Shown here piece by piece: positions 9,124 to 18,005 of a DNA stretch of 64,000 bases. This DNA is from Candidatus Leptofilum gracile. GTDB lineage: Bacteria > Chloroflexota > Anaerolineae > Promineifilales > Promineifilaceae. The position numbers were made by a program, and so were the translations under genes. Positions within the stretch are counted from its first letter, which is position 1, and each line of letters begins with the position of its first letter. The stretch is taken from assembly GCA_016713825.1 (NCBI GenBank), contig JADJOJ010000010.1, positions 692,061-756,060 of the forward strand, read 5' to 3'. Below the pieces are notes generated by a model. The model was not told the DNA's origin, ran no database searches, and saw nothing but the letters and a program-made list of their open reading frames with translations.

Positions 9124-9166
9124 AAACCTCGGAGGGATTTTGTTTCCTTCCGAGGTTTTGTTATTT
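9124..9166 (+). terminator. Rho-independent terminator
   Basis: AAACCTCGGAGGG (9124-9136) pairs with CCTTCCGAGGTTT (from 9146) with one G-T wobble and a 9-nt loop. It is followed by a T-rich tail (TTTTGTTATTT). It lies 30 nt after the secreted protein gene. Confidence 0.8.
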
Positions 9167-9183
9167 GCGGGAAGAGGGAACAG

Positions 9184-11538
9184 GTGCTTCGACTGGTTAG
9201 GTGGAGGATTTGGGCTGGGCCTGCCTTGTTTTTGTTGTTTTTTGGCTTAAGTGTGGCAAATCTTGCCCAATTGTCCCCTACTTTTGATGAACAAGGGTTT
9301 ATTACGCGTGGTTTGGGTTACCTGCGTGGTGAAAACAGGCAGATGCGCGTGGGGCACCCGCTTGGCCTCAATGCGCTAAATGCGTCTCTGCTGGTGGAGG
9401 ATGAATCGGTTCAACTGCCGGTGGCCGATCCTTCTTGGGAATTGATCAATTTTCACCGACCCTCTGAGCTGTTTTTGTGGGAAATTGGCAATGATGTGAG
9501 CCAGGTGATGTTTCTGGCTCGGCTGCCGACAGTTTGGCTGGGTTTGTTTTTAATTGCGGTTGTGGGGCGGTGGGCGTTTGCGCTAACGCGCAGCCAGTTT
9601 GCCGCTTTTGTGGCGATGGTTCTGATAGGATTGGACCCAAATTTATTGGCCAACGGCCGTCTCGCTACCACCGATTTTGGCCTGGCAACCTTTGCTTTTT
9701 TGGCCGGGTTTTTGCTGTGGCGCTTTGGGCAACGGCCGTCCTGGTCACGCGCGGTGTGGGCAGGGGTGGGCTTTGGCCTGCTGCAAAATACCAAGTTCAC
9801 GGCGGGCTTGTTTGTGCCGCTTTTTGCGCTGGTGCTGCTGCTTTTTATTGCCAACTGGCATTTTTACCGCAGAAAACGCGGCGCGCGCCGAGAGTTTTCT
9901 TTGTTGTTTAGCCGACAGTCGCCGCTGGTGATGCTGCTGGTGGCATACCCGCTGGCAGCATTTTTAACGCTGTGGGCCGCCTATGGCTTCCAGATTGGTA
10001 CGCTGCCAGACAATTTGCCCACGCTGCCGCAGCTGTCTGGCCTTACCCTGCCGCTGTCGCACCATTTGGAGCAGCTGTTGGACATTGGCGGGCGGCTGCA
10101 AAAAAGCACCCCCGCATTTTTGGCGGGCAGTTATTCAGACAGCGGCTGGTGGCATTACTTCCCGGTGGCCTTTTTGCTTAAGACGCCGCTGCCGACGTTG
10201 ATTTTGCTGATAACGGCCGTTGCCAGCCTCATTTGGCTGGCAGCGCGGCGAAAGCTGGCCGGGCGCTGGCTGACGCTGGCGGCGCTGCTGATTCCTCCCC
10301 TGGGCTACTTTGGCATCGCCCTGACCACCGACATCAACCTGGGCTACCGCCACTTGCTGCCGGTGCTGCCGTTTTTTGCCGTCTTCATTGCGGCGGCGCT
10401 GGCCTGGTTGGCCGACGATTTGCCGCAGCAGCAGCGGCCTGGCCAGCTGGCGGTTGTGGGGCTGCTGGTCTGGTTGGGGGGCAGCACCGTCTGGCTTGCG
10501 CCCCACTACCTGGCGTTTTTTAACGCCCTGGCCGGAGGGCCGGATGGCGGTTGGCGCTACCTGGTGGACAGCAACATTGATTGGGGCCAGGATTTAGGCG
10601 GCTTGAAGGATTGGCTGGATGAAAACGGCGTCGATCAGGTGTGGCTGAGCTATTTTGGTGAAGGGCGGCCTGAATATTATGGCATCAACTTTATTGGGCT
10701 AGACAGCTTCCCGCCCCGGTTGATGAACCCGCAGGCACGGCCGTTTTACCCCCATGATCCCGCCCCTGGCATCTACGCCATCAGCGCCACCAATCTGCAA
10801 GGTGTGCACTTTGCCAATCACGACCAGTTTGCCTGGTTCCGCGACAAAGAAACGCTGGACAAAATTGGCTACAGCATTTTCATTTACGAGGTGACACCAC
10901 GCGGCGAGCCGACTGACGTGGTGCTGGCTGGCGTGCAGCTGGATGAAATCGAGCCGGAAGATTTTGCCCTTTTTCAGACCAATCAGATCGTGCCTCACTG
11001 GTTGTATGATCAGGCTGCTTTTTTGCAGCCCGGCGCTGATGCGTTTTGGCTGGTTGTGGGGTCTGATTTTGGGCCAGGTTGGGATGTTGAAGCTGAACTT
11101 GTCGGCCACAACGCCCGGTACGCAATTTATCAGCTGCAAAATGAAGGGGGGGAAACGGCCGTTTCCCAAAGCTTCAGGCTCGCCGACAACAAAATTGAGT
11201 TCCTGGGTGGCACTGAATTGAGCCAGCAATCAGATGCCATTCGGCTGACGACCCGCTGGCGTAACGAAACAGGCCCCGTGCCCTTAAAAATTTACGTTCA
11301 TTTGCTGGATGCCTCCGGCCAGATTGTCAGTCAGTGGGATGGGTTGGATGCTGCCTGGGAAGGGTGGCGTGCGGGTGATAGGCTGCGGCAGCAGCATGAC
11401 TTGCTGCTGCCAGCCCCGTTACCTGTGGGGCGCTACCAGCTTCATGTTGGCCTGTATGATCCGGAAACGGCCGTTCGCTGGCAAACGGCTGCGGGCACAG
11501 ATTTTGTAGCAGTGGGTACGATTGAGGTGGAACCATGA
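9184..11538 (+). CDS. GT39/PMT_2-type membrane protein with C-terminal beta-module
   Basis: 784 residues from a GTG at 9184 preceded by GAGGGA; a longer reading from 9121 would run through the terminator hairpin and is rejected. Asp35-Glu36 (PTFDEQGFITRG), HPLGLNALN, LDPNLLANGRLATTD, WWHYFPVAFLLKTPLP, NLGYRHLLPVLPF, PHYLAFFNALAGGP, DSNIDWGQDL and GYSIFIYEV mark the first subgroup. The C-terminal beta-module is present (LTTRWRNE, YVHLLDASG, GRYQLHVGLYDPETA). A basic loop (YRRKRGARREFS, about 9868-9900) looks like a decayed ACGCGG-type repeat. It overlaps the next gene by 4 bp (ATGA). Confidence 0.75.
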   Translation: MLRLVRWRIWAGPALFLLFFGLSVANLAQLSPTFDEQGFITRGLGYLRGENRQMRVGHPLGLNALNASLLVEDESVQLPVADPSWELINFHRPSELFLWEIGNDVSQVMFLARLPTVWLGLFLIAVVGRWAFALTRSQFAAFVAMVLIGLDPNLLANGRLATTDFGLATFAFLAGFLLWRFGQRPSWSRAVWAGVGFGLLQNTKFTAGLFVPLFALVLLLFIANWHFYRRKRGARREFSLLFSRQSPLVMLLVAYPLAAFLTLWAAYGFQIGTLPDNLPTLPQLSGLTLPLSHHLEQLLDIGGRLQKSTPAFLAGSYSDSGWWHYFPVAFLLKTPLPTLILLITAVASLIWLAARRKLAGRWLTLAALLIPPLGYFGIALTTDINLGYRHLLPVLPFFAVFIAAALAWLADDLPQQQRPGQLAVVGLLVWLGGSTVWLAPHYLAFFNALAGGPDGGWRYLVDSNIDWGQDLGGLKDWLDENGVDQVWLSYFGEGRPEYYGINFIGLDSFPPRLMNPQARPFYPHDPAPGIYAISATNLQGVHFANHDQFAWFRDKETLDKIGYSIFIYEVTPRGEPTDVVLAGVQLDEIEPEDFALFQTNQIVPHWLYDQAAFLQPGADAFWLVVGSDFGPGWDVEAELVGHNARYAIYQLQNEGGETAVSQSFRLADNKIEFLGGTELSQQSDAIRLTTRWRNETGPVPLKIYVHLLDASGQIVSQWDGLDAAWEGWRAGDRLRQQHDLLLPAPLPVGRYQLHVGLYDPETAVRWQTAAGTDFVAVGTIEVEP

Positions 11539-13635
11539 GCCGCGAGCGTGCCGTGCTGCTGCTGATTGTGCTGTTGGCCGCTTTCCTGCGGTTATGGCAG
11601 TTAGAGGCGCTGCCACCCGGCCTGTACCATGATGAAGCGTACAACGGGCTGGATGCGCTCTCGCTAGTGCAGGGCAAAACGTTCCCCCAATTTTATGAAG
11701 GGTGGGAGCTGTACGCCCAGGAAGCCCACGGCGAGAATCCGCCAGAGCCCACCCGCTGGCCGATCTTTTTTGAGGGCAATTACGGCCGTGAGCCGCTGCA
11801 CATTTACCTGATGGCCCTCTCCATCTGGCTGTTGGGTCCGACGCCGTTGGCCATTCGCCTGGTGCCTGCCCTGTCTGGCGTGCTGGCGGTGCTGCTCACT
11901 TATTTTGCGGCCAAAGCGTTGCTAAACCAACCGGGTGGCACGGTCAGGAGACCGGCCACAGCCAAAGTCGATCAATCGCCAATCGCCAATCTCCAATCTC
12001 ACGCACCGCTGCTTGCTGCATTTTTCCTGGCAATTTTGGTGCCTGCCATCCACTTTAGCCGCTTCGGCCTGCGGGCGATGCTGTTTGTACCGGTGGAAAT
12101 GCTCACCGTCCTCTTCTTTTGGCGCGGCTACAACTTGAGTCAGATCACCCCATCACCTGTTCACCCGCGTTCAAAAAACGCCATCACCCGTTCATTTTTA
12201 CTCGCTGGCTTTTTCCTCGGCCTGGGCATTTACATTTACGCGGCGGCGCGACTGTTTCCGCTGCTTTTTGGGCTGTTTGTGCTGTTTTGGGCGTGGCGCG
12301 ATTGGGCCAGCCTGCGCCGAAATTTGCTGAATGTGGGGGGAATGGCGGTGGTATCGTTGGTGACGGCGCTGCCGCTCTTATATTTTTTCTGGCGCTACCC
12401 GTACTTTTTTGTCTTTCGTATTGCCTACGTGGCCAATCGGGGGCTGGGCACGGTGGAAGATCGCCCGCTGCTGACCTGGCTGCTGAATGTGGGCCGGGTG
12501 GTGCGCGGTCTGTACTGGCAGGGGGAGACCCATTTGCGCCATAATTTGCCGGGACGGCCGTATCTCGATCCCCTCCAGGCCATCTTCTTCACCCTGGGGC
12601 TGGTAGACACCCTGCGCCACAAGCTGAACCCGCGCACCATCTTTTTGCTGCTCTGGCTGCTGGTGATGCTGCTGCCCACCATCATGAGCGGCGACGCGCC
12701 CCACTTTGGTCGCATGACTGGGGCAGCCGGGCCGGTGGCGATTGTGGCGGCGGTGGGGGCGGTGTGGCTGGGCGAATGGTTAATGGTAAATGGTAAAAGG
12801 TTAATGGTTAATGGCGGGCAGCCACCTAAAGTTTTCCACTTTTCTTTTTACTTGTTACTACTTATCGGCAGCCTGAGCTTCACCCTTCGCGACTACTTCG
12901 TCCGCTACGCCAGCCATCCCCAGCTGACGGCCGATTTTTACCTGCCAGAATGGGAATTGGGCCAGTTTGCGGCGGCGCAGCCGGAGGGAACGGTGCTGTA
13001 CCTTTCGCCCACGCAGGAGGAGATGGCCACGATTTATTTTGCGCTGGCCGATCCTGAGGGGCTGCAATCGTACTCAGGGACGGGGGCGTTGGTGCCGGTG
13101 GGCAGGCCGGGGGAAACGGCCGTTTACCTGGTGCGCCCGGCAAACGAGGCCAACTGGCAGCGGTTAACTAGCTTGTTTCCGCAGGCCGAAATTGACCAAT
13201 CACGCCCCGATGCCTGGGTGATGACCGTACCCAACAGCGCGGCGCAAGCCGTCGCTGCTGTGGTTGAGCAGCCACGCCCGCACGCCTTTCGCGGGCCAAA
13301 TCCAGCTGGTGGGGTATGCGGCGCACTGGGAAGAAAATCACCTGTTGGTGACTCTGGTTTGGCAGGCTGAAGCGGAGATGGCGCACTCATTTACCGCGTT
13401 TGTGCATGTGCTGGATGGCCAAAGCCAAATGCTGGCCCAGGCAGATCGGCAGCCTGCCGGGTACCCGACCTCAGACTGGCTGCCTGGCGAACTGGTTGTT
13501 GATACGTTTACCGTGACGCTGCCGGAGGAAATGCCGCCCGGTCCCTACACAGTGCAGACCGGGTTTTATGATCTGGCGACGTTGGTGAACTTGGGGGATA
13601 CGGCCGTACTCACTACGCTTGATGAACGGCCGTAA
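11535..13635 (+). CDS. GT39/ArnT-like membrane glycosyltransferase with C-terminal beta-module, frameshifted near 13270-13290
   Basis: The first frame (11535-13370) carries Asp33-Glu34 in PPGLYHDEAYNGLDA, then YGREPLHIYL, SRFGLRAML and about ten helices. The reading frame then loses homology while the +1 frame (to 13635) continues with FAGQIQLVGYAAHW and a full beta-module (LVTLVWQAE, FVHVLDGQ, PPGPYTVQTGFYD). One gene with a small indel at about 13268-13290 is the simplest reading, total near 690 residues. Two in-frame repeats lie in loops: a CAATCGC/CAATCTC run (11973-12000, read QSPIANLQS) and a TTAATGG run (12776-12815, read LMVNGKRLMVNGG). The start overlaps the previous stop as ATGA. 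Confidence 0.7.
11973..12000. repeat. In-frame CAATCGC/CAATCTC 7-nt repeat
   Basis: Four 7-nt units of CAATCKC type in direct orientation inside a membrane protein gene. The same family is at 17939, 20616, 23800, 41895, 49432 and 51217. Confidence 0.75.
12776..12815. repeat. In-frame TTAATGG repeat
   Basis: GGTTAATGG, GGTAAATGG and similar units repeat in frame and read LMVNGKRLMVNGG. A second member of this family is at 20579-20625. Confidence 0.7.
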
Positions 13636-13684
13636 ACGCCCCTGCTTCGGTCCCAAAGAGACGTTGTTTCCGGCTATAGGCCAT

Positions 13685-13713
13685 TTGGGCATCCCATTGT
13701 TTCCTGCTAGAAT
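13685..13713 (+). promoter_or_regulatory. Possible sigma-70-type promoter for 13791 gene
   Basis: TTGGGC (13685-13690), 17-nt spacer, TAGAAT (13708-13713). It is the only good match in the 155-nt gap and would give a leader of about 70 nt. Confidence 0.35.
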
Positions 13714-13790
13714 TTTCAGCTTTGTGGCCTCGGGTGTTTACGGCGCATCCAAACCACGCAATTTACAGACAGTAACGATACGATCAAACA

Positions 13791-15698
13791 ATGCACGGTA
13801 AATCATCTGCGGTCCTGGTGCCCAATTGGGGGTCTCGCTGGGGCATCTGGCTGGTGCTGCTTTTAGCAGCTTTGCTCCTTGGCTATTATCTCCAGGTTTC
13901 TTTAAGCATGACGGGTGGCCAGCTGGGCGTGCCGCTGGATGATGCCTGGATTCATTACCAGTATGCCCGGAATTTGAGCCAGGGTGACGGTTTTACCTAT
14001 GCCCCCGGCGTGCCCACGGCTGGCTCTACTTCGCCCGCCTGGACGCTGCTGCTGGCGGGTGTGGGTTTGTTCACCACTGATTTCCTGGTTCCCTCGTTGG
14101 TGCTGAGTGCGTTGTTTTTCCTTTTGACCATCTGGCTAACTTATGGGTTTACGCTGGAGCTGACACAGCGCTGGGAAGTGGCGCTGCTGGCGGCGGCTGG
14201 TGTGGCCCTCACTGGGCGGCTGCTCTGGGCTGGCCTGTCCGCCATGGAGGTGACGTTGTTTACGTCGCTGACGCTGGGGGCGGTGTGGCTTTATCAGCGG
14301 CGCGGGTTGGGGGTGGGAACGGCCGTACTCCTCGGTTTAGCCAGCCAGGCCAGGCCGGAAGGGCATGTGCTGTTCGCCCTGGTGATGCTGGATGCCGTTT
14401 TTTCCACAAGATGGCAATATCGCCCCAACCAGCCCATCGCTACCTGGCGCGCCATCATCCTTGCCGTGGCGATTTATGGCCTGATTCAGCTCCCCTACGC
14501 GCTGTTCAGCCTGTCGGTGACTGGAAAACCTTTGCCCAACACGTTTTATGCCAAATCGCGCACCACCACCCTGTACAGTTGGCGTACACTCCGTGAAACG
14601 TGGGGCTACCATTGGCGCGATAACCTGGCTTCGCTGCTGCTGCTGCCCTTTGGCCTGGTTTTTTTGTGGCGGCGCAGCCGAATTACGGCCGCCTGGCTGC
14701 TGGGGCTGTTGTTGATCATCCCGGTTATTGTGCCGTTTGTCTGGCATCATGGCCGGTACACCCTGCCGCTGTTGCCGTTCCAACTGATTGTGGGCGCGGT
14801 TGGTTTGTGGTGGCTGGTGCAAAAGATGCCCCGCTTGCCCCGGCCGATTGGGGCTGTGGTTGGGGTGCTGTTTTTGCTGGCTGGGGCGTGGCGCGTGCCG
14901 GCCTGGGCCGAGATGCTGGGCTACAACACCCGCGAAATTCAGGAAATTGATGTGGCGCTGGGTGGATGGCTGGCGGCACATATTCCGGCCGACGAAACGA
15001 TTGGGATTGACGATATTGGCGCTGTTATGTTTTTGGGGCCACGGCCGATTGTAGACTTAAACGGCCTGGTCTCACCGGAAGTGTGGCCGGTGATTGGCCA
15101 GGATGTGGCCGCTATGCGCTTGCTGGCCGCCAGCGATGTGCGTTACCTGGCCATCTTCCCCGGCTGGCACCCTCTGCTGGTGGGCGATCCGCAAATCGCC
15201 CGGCCCATTCAGCGCTTTTCGACCAACACACAAACCATCATTGGGGGGCAAGAGGTGGTGGTGTATGAGATGACATGGCCTTATCGACGGGTCATTGAGC
15301 CGCAGGTGACAACCTCGGTGATGTTGGGTGATGGGATTCGACTGCGTGGGTTTGATGCGCAGGTCGCTGATAGTCAGCTAGGTCTGACGGTTTATTGGGA
15401 GAGCGTAACGGCCGTTTCCGCCAGTTACAAAGCGTTCATTCATTTGCTGGATGGTGCGGGCAACATCGTCGCCCAGGTTGACCGACCGCCGGTGAATGGC
15501 CTGGCCCCCACCGATTTGTGGCAGCCGGGCGATTTGGTGCGCGATCCGTACCAGATTGCTTTGCCGCCGGATTTGCCTGTCGGGGCGTATGAGCTGCGGG
15601 TCGGACTGTACACGGATGAAAACGGCCGTCTGCCCATCAGTGGTGGGCCTGCGGTGGACAATGCCGTTGTTCTGACGAGTGTTGAGATTGAGAACTAG
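13791..15698 (+). CDS. AftB-like GT-C membrane glycosyltransferase with C-terminal beta-module
   Basis: 635 residues. The first outer loop carries Asp50-Asp51 in LDDAWIHYQYARNLSQG, followed by FTYAPGVPTAGSTSPAW. This DDA-x-I-x-x-x-YARN pattern with a later G-x-T-S-P-x-W is typical of the arabinofuranosyltransferase AftB-like branch of GT-C proteins and differs from the other subgroups in the window. SQARPEGHVL is a further conserved basic loop. About ten helices are followed by a short soluble part and the beta-module (LTVYWESV, FIHLLDGAG, PVGAYELRVGLYTDENG). The sugar is unknown; AftB itself uses a decaprenyl-phosphate arabinose donor. Confidence 0.7.
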   Translation: MHGKSSAVLVPNWGSRWGIWLVLLLAALLLGYYLQVSLSMTGGQLGVPLDDAWIHYQYARNLSQGDGFTYAPGVPTAGSTSPAWTLLLAGVGLFTTDFLVPSLVLSALFFLLTIWLTYGFTLELTQRWEVALLAAAGVALTGRLLWAGLSAMEVTLFTSLTLGAVWLYQRRGLGVGTAVLLGLASQARPEGHVLFALVMLDAVFSTRWQYRPNQPIATWRAIILAVAIYGLIQLPYALFSLSVTGKPLPNTFYAKSRTTTLYSWRTLRETWGYHWRDNLASLLLLPFGLVFLWRRSRITAAWLLGLLLIIPVIVPFVWHHGRYTLPLLPFQLIVGAVGLWWLVQKMPRLPRPIGAVVGVLFLLAGAWRVPAWAEMLGYNTREIQEIDVALGGWLAAHIPADETIGIDDIGAVMFLGPRPIVDLNGLVSPEVWPVIGQDVAAMRLLAASDVRYLAIFPGWHPLLVGDPQIARPIQRFSTNTQTIIGGQEVVVYEMTWPYRRVIEPQVTTSVMLGDGIRLRGFDAQVADSQLGLTVYWESVTAVSASYKAFIHLLDGAGNIVAQVDRPPVNGLAPTDLWQPGDLVRDPYQIALPPDLPVGAYELRVGLYTDENGRLPISGGPAVDNAVVLTSVEIEN

Positions 15699-15699
15699 C

Positions 15700-17955
15700 G
15701 TGTTTGATTGGCAGCGAGTGATGGCGGGGCGGGGAACGGCCGTGCTCCTGCTGCTGCTCCTTTTTGCTTTCAGCCTTACCAGCGTCAGCCAAAAAAGCAT
15801 GACGGTAGACGAGCAAGGGCACCTCTTTCGCGGCATTGCCTACGTCAAAACCGGGGCCACCCATTTTTTGTGGGGCCATCCCCTACTGGCCAGCAGCCTG
15901 AATGCCTTGCCTCTGCTAACCGAACCCACCCTGTACCTGCCCACCGATTCCGCGGCCTGGCAGTCCGGGGAATGGGAGATCGCCAGCAACCAGTTTTTGT
16001 GGCAGCTCAACGAAAATCCGCTGCGCCTCATCTTTTTGGGGCGGCTGCCCACCTTGTGGCTGACCCTGCTGCTGGGGGCGCTGCTTTACCGCTGGGGGCG
16101 CGAACTCAAAAACAAAACGGCCGCTTTCCTGGCTCTGGCCCTGTTTGCCTTTGATCCCAACTTTTTGGCGCACGGTGGTCTGATTACCAGCGACATCGCG
16201 GTGACCTTTTTTATGCTGTTGGCGGTGTATGGCTTTTGGCGCTGGGCGATCCAGCCATCGTCTGCCAACCGTTGGCGGCTGCCCTTGCTGCTGGTTGGCA
16301 TTGGCCTGGGTGGCGCGGCGGCGACCAAGTTCAGCGCAGCGGCGCTGGGGCCGATCTTGGGGCTGCTGGGTTTAGGGCTGGCGGTCCGGCGGCGTTCCTG
16401 GCAGCCGCTTCTGTTTTTGACGGCGGCTGGCATTTTGGGATTGCTGGTGGTGTGGGGCGTGTATGGTTTCCAGATACGGCCGTTTCCCGCCGCCGCTTAC
16501 TGGGATGACTTCGCCTGGCAGCTGGATTATTTTAGCCGTCCGCACGGCGCTTACCTGTTGGGCCAATATGCCGAGACTGGTTGGTGGTATTACTTTCCTG
16601 TCACCTTCCTGCTGAAAACATCGCTGCCGGTTTTGCTGCTGCTGGTTGTTGTGCTAGGTGGGCTCTTATTTTCAGCCCGATGGCGCATTACGGCGTTGGC
16701 TAGTTTGGATCAATGGGTGTTGGCAGCGCCAACGGCCGTTTATTTCCTGATCAGCCTCTTCACCCCACTGAACATTGGCTACCGCCACCTGCTGCCCATT
16801 TTGCCCTTCCTTTACCTGTTTGTTTCTGTTAACCTGTCACCCCTTCGCCCGTTCACCCGTTCACCCGTTCATCTCATCCTTTCTCTTTGGCTCTTCTTCA
16901 TTGCCCTTTCCGCCTGGCCCAACTACATACCTTACTTCAATTGGGCCGCTGGCTCACCAGAAAACCGTTGGCAGCTGCTGTCTGACAGCAACCTGGATTG
17001 GGGGCAAGATTTGCCCGCCCTGGCCAAATGGCAAACCGCGCGAAGCGTGCCGCTCTACCTGAGCTATTTCGGCACCGCGCATCCCAGCGCTTACGGCCTC
17101 AACTTTACCGCGCTGCCCACCTGGGAACCCGGCCCGGAGCAAATTCCACCGGCCCGCCAGACCTTCAATCCACACGATCCGGCCCCTGGTTTTTATGCCA
17201 TCAGCGTGACCAATTTGCAGGGGCTGGTGTTGGGCGAAGCCAGCGACACCTTTGCCTGGTTTCGCGATCAGAAGCCGGTGGCGCAAATCGGCGGCAGCAT
17301 TTTTGTTTACGAAGTGGCGGCGCGGGGCGAGCCGGTTAACGTGGCCTTTAGCGGTCTGCGCCCGGCGGAGCTGGCCCCGGAACTGGCGGCTGCTTTGCAA
17401 AGCAACGATGTGCGGGTGCGCTGGTTCGACGGCCGTACCAGCTTGATCTGGCCTGCCTCTGGCGGGTGGTGGGCGGTTACGGCCGATGCGTCGCTAAACC
17501 CGTTGCTCCAGCCATTGGTGCAGACGGCCGAAATCTTTACAGCAGATGACGGCCGTCAGCAACTGCTGCGGCCAATTGCCGCTCCGCTAGTTCTTGATGG
17601 TCAGACGGTGGCGATGGGGGAAACGGCCGTCTTCCTTGGCTACCAGGCGGGGCAGCATGGCCAATTGCCCTATGAGCTTTCCCTCATCACCGGTTGGCAG
17701 GTGACGCAATCTACCGAACGGCCGTTAAAAATTTTCGTGCACGCGTTGGACGAGTCGGGACAGTTGGTAGGCCAATGGGATGGTTTGGGTGTGGACCCCG
17801 CCACCTGGCAGCCGGGTGACGTTTTTGTGCAGCTCCACCAGTTTGCCGTGCCAGAGGGAACGGCCGTTCACGCTTTGGCTATTGGTTTATACGATGGGGC
17901 CACGTTGGAACGGCTGGCTGAACCGGTTGTGGTAGAGTGGGAGATTGGAGATTAG
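15700..17955 (+). CDS. GT39/PMT_2-type membrane protein with C-terminal beta-module
   Basis: About 750 residues from a GTG two bases after the previous stop codon; an ATG at 15721 is the alternative, and neither has a good ribosome-binding site. The acidic pair (VDEQGHLFRG, near residues 37-38), GHPLLASSLN, FDPNFLAHGGLITSD, WWYYFPVTFLLKTSLP, NIGYRHLLPILPF, DSNLDWGQDL and FNPHDPAPGFYAISVTNLQG mark the first subgroup. The beta-module reads LITGWQVT, FVHALDESG and AIGLYDGA. A TTCACCCG direct repeat (about 16850-16870) lies in a loop. The last codons read EWEIGD and are part of a GAGATTGGAGATT repeat that also supplies the TAG stop. Confidence 0.75.
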   Translation: MFDWQRVMAGRGTAVLLLLLLFAFSLTSVSQKSMTVDEQGHLFRGIAYVKTGATHFLWGHPLLASSLNALPLLTEPTLYLPTDSAAWQSGEWEIASNQFLWQLNENPLRLIFLGRLPTLWLTLLLGALLYRWGRELKNKTAAFLALALFAFDPNFLAHGGLITSDIAVTFFMLLAVYGFWRWAIQPSSANRWRLPLLLVGIGLGGAAATKFSAAALGPILGLLGLGLAVRRRSWQPLLFLTAAGILGLLVVWGVYGFQIRPFPAAAYWDDFAWQLDYFSRPHGAYLLGQYAETGWWYYFPVTFLLKTSLPVLLLLVVVLGGLLFSARWRITALASLDQWVLAAPTAVYFLISLFTPLNIGYRHLLPILPFLYLFVSVNLSPLRPFTRSPVHLILSLWLFFIALSAWPNYIPYFNWAAGSPENRWQLLSDSNLDWGQDLPALAKWQTARSVPLYLSYFGTAHPSAYGLNFTALPTWEPGPEQIPPARQTFNPHDPAPGFYAISVTNLQGLVLGEASDTFAWFRDQKPVAQIGGSIFVYEVAARGEPVNVAFSGLRPAELAPELAAALQSNDVRVRWFDGRTSLIWPASGGWWAVTADASLNPLLQPLVQTAEIFTADDGRQQLLRPIAAPLVLDGQTVAMGETAVFLGYQAGQHGQLPYELSLITGWQVTQSTERPLKIFVHALDESGQLVGQWDGLGVDPATWQPGDVFVQLHQFAVPEGTAVHALAIGLYDGATLERLAEPVVVEWEIGD

Positions 17956-18005
17956 AGATTGGCGACTGGTGAACTGAAAAGTCCCAATCTCCAATCCCCA
18001 GTCTC
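17939..18005. repeat. CAATCTC/GAGATTG inverted repeat between convergent genes
   Basis: GGGAGATTGGAGATTAGAG on the left and CCCAATCTCCAATCCCCAG on the right form an imperfect hairpin between convergent stop codons. It may act as a bidirectional terminator, but no T-tract follows it. Confidence 0.7.
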
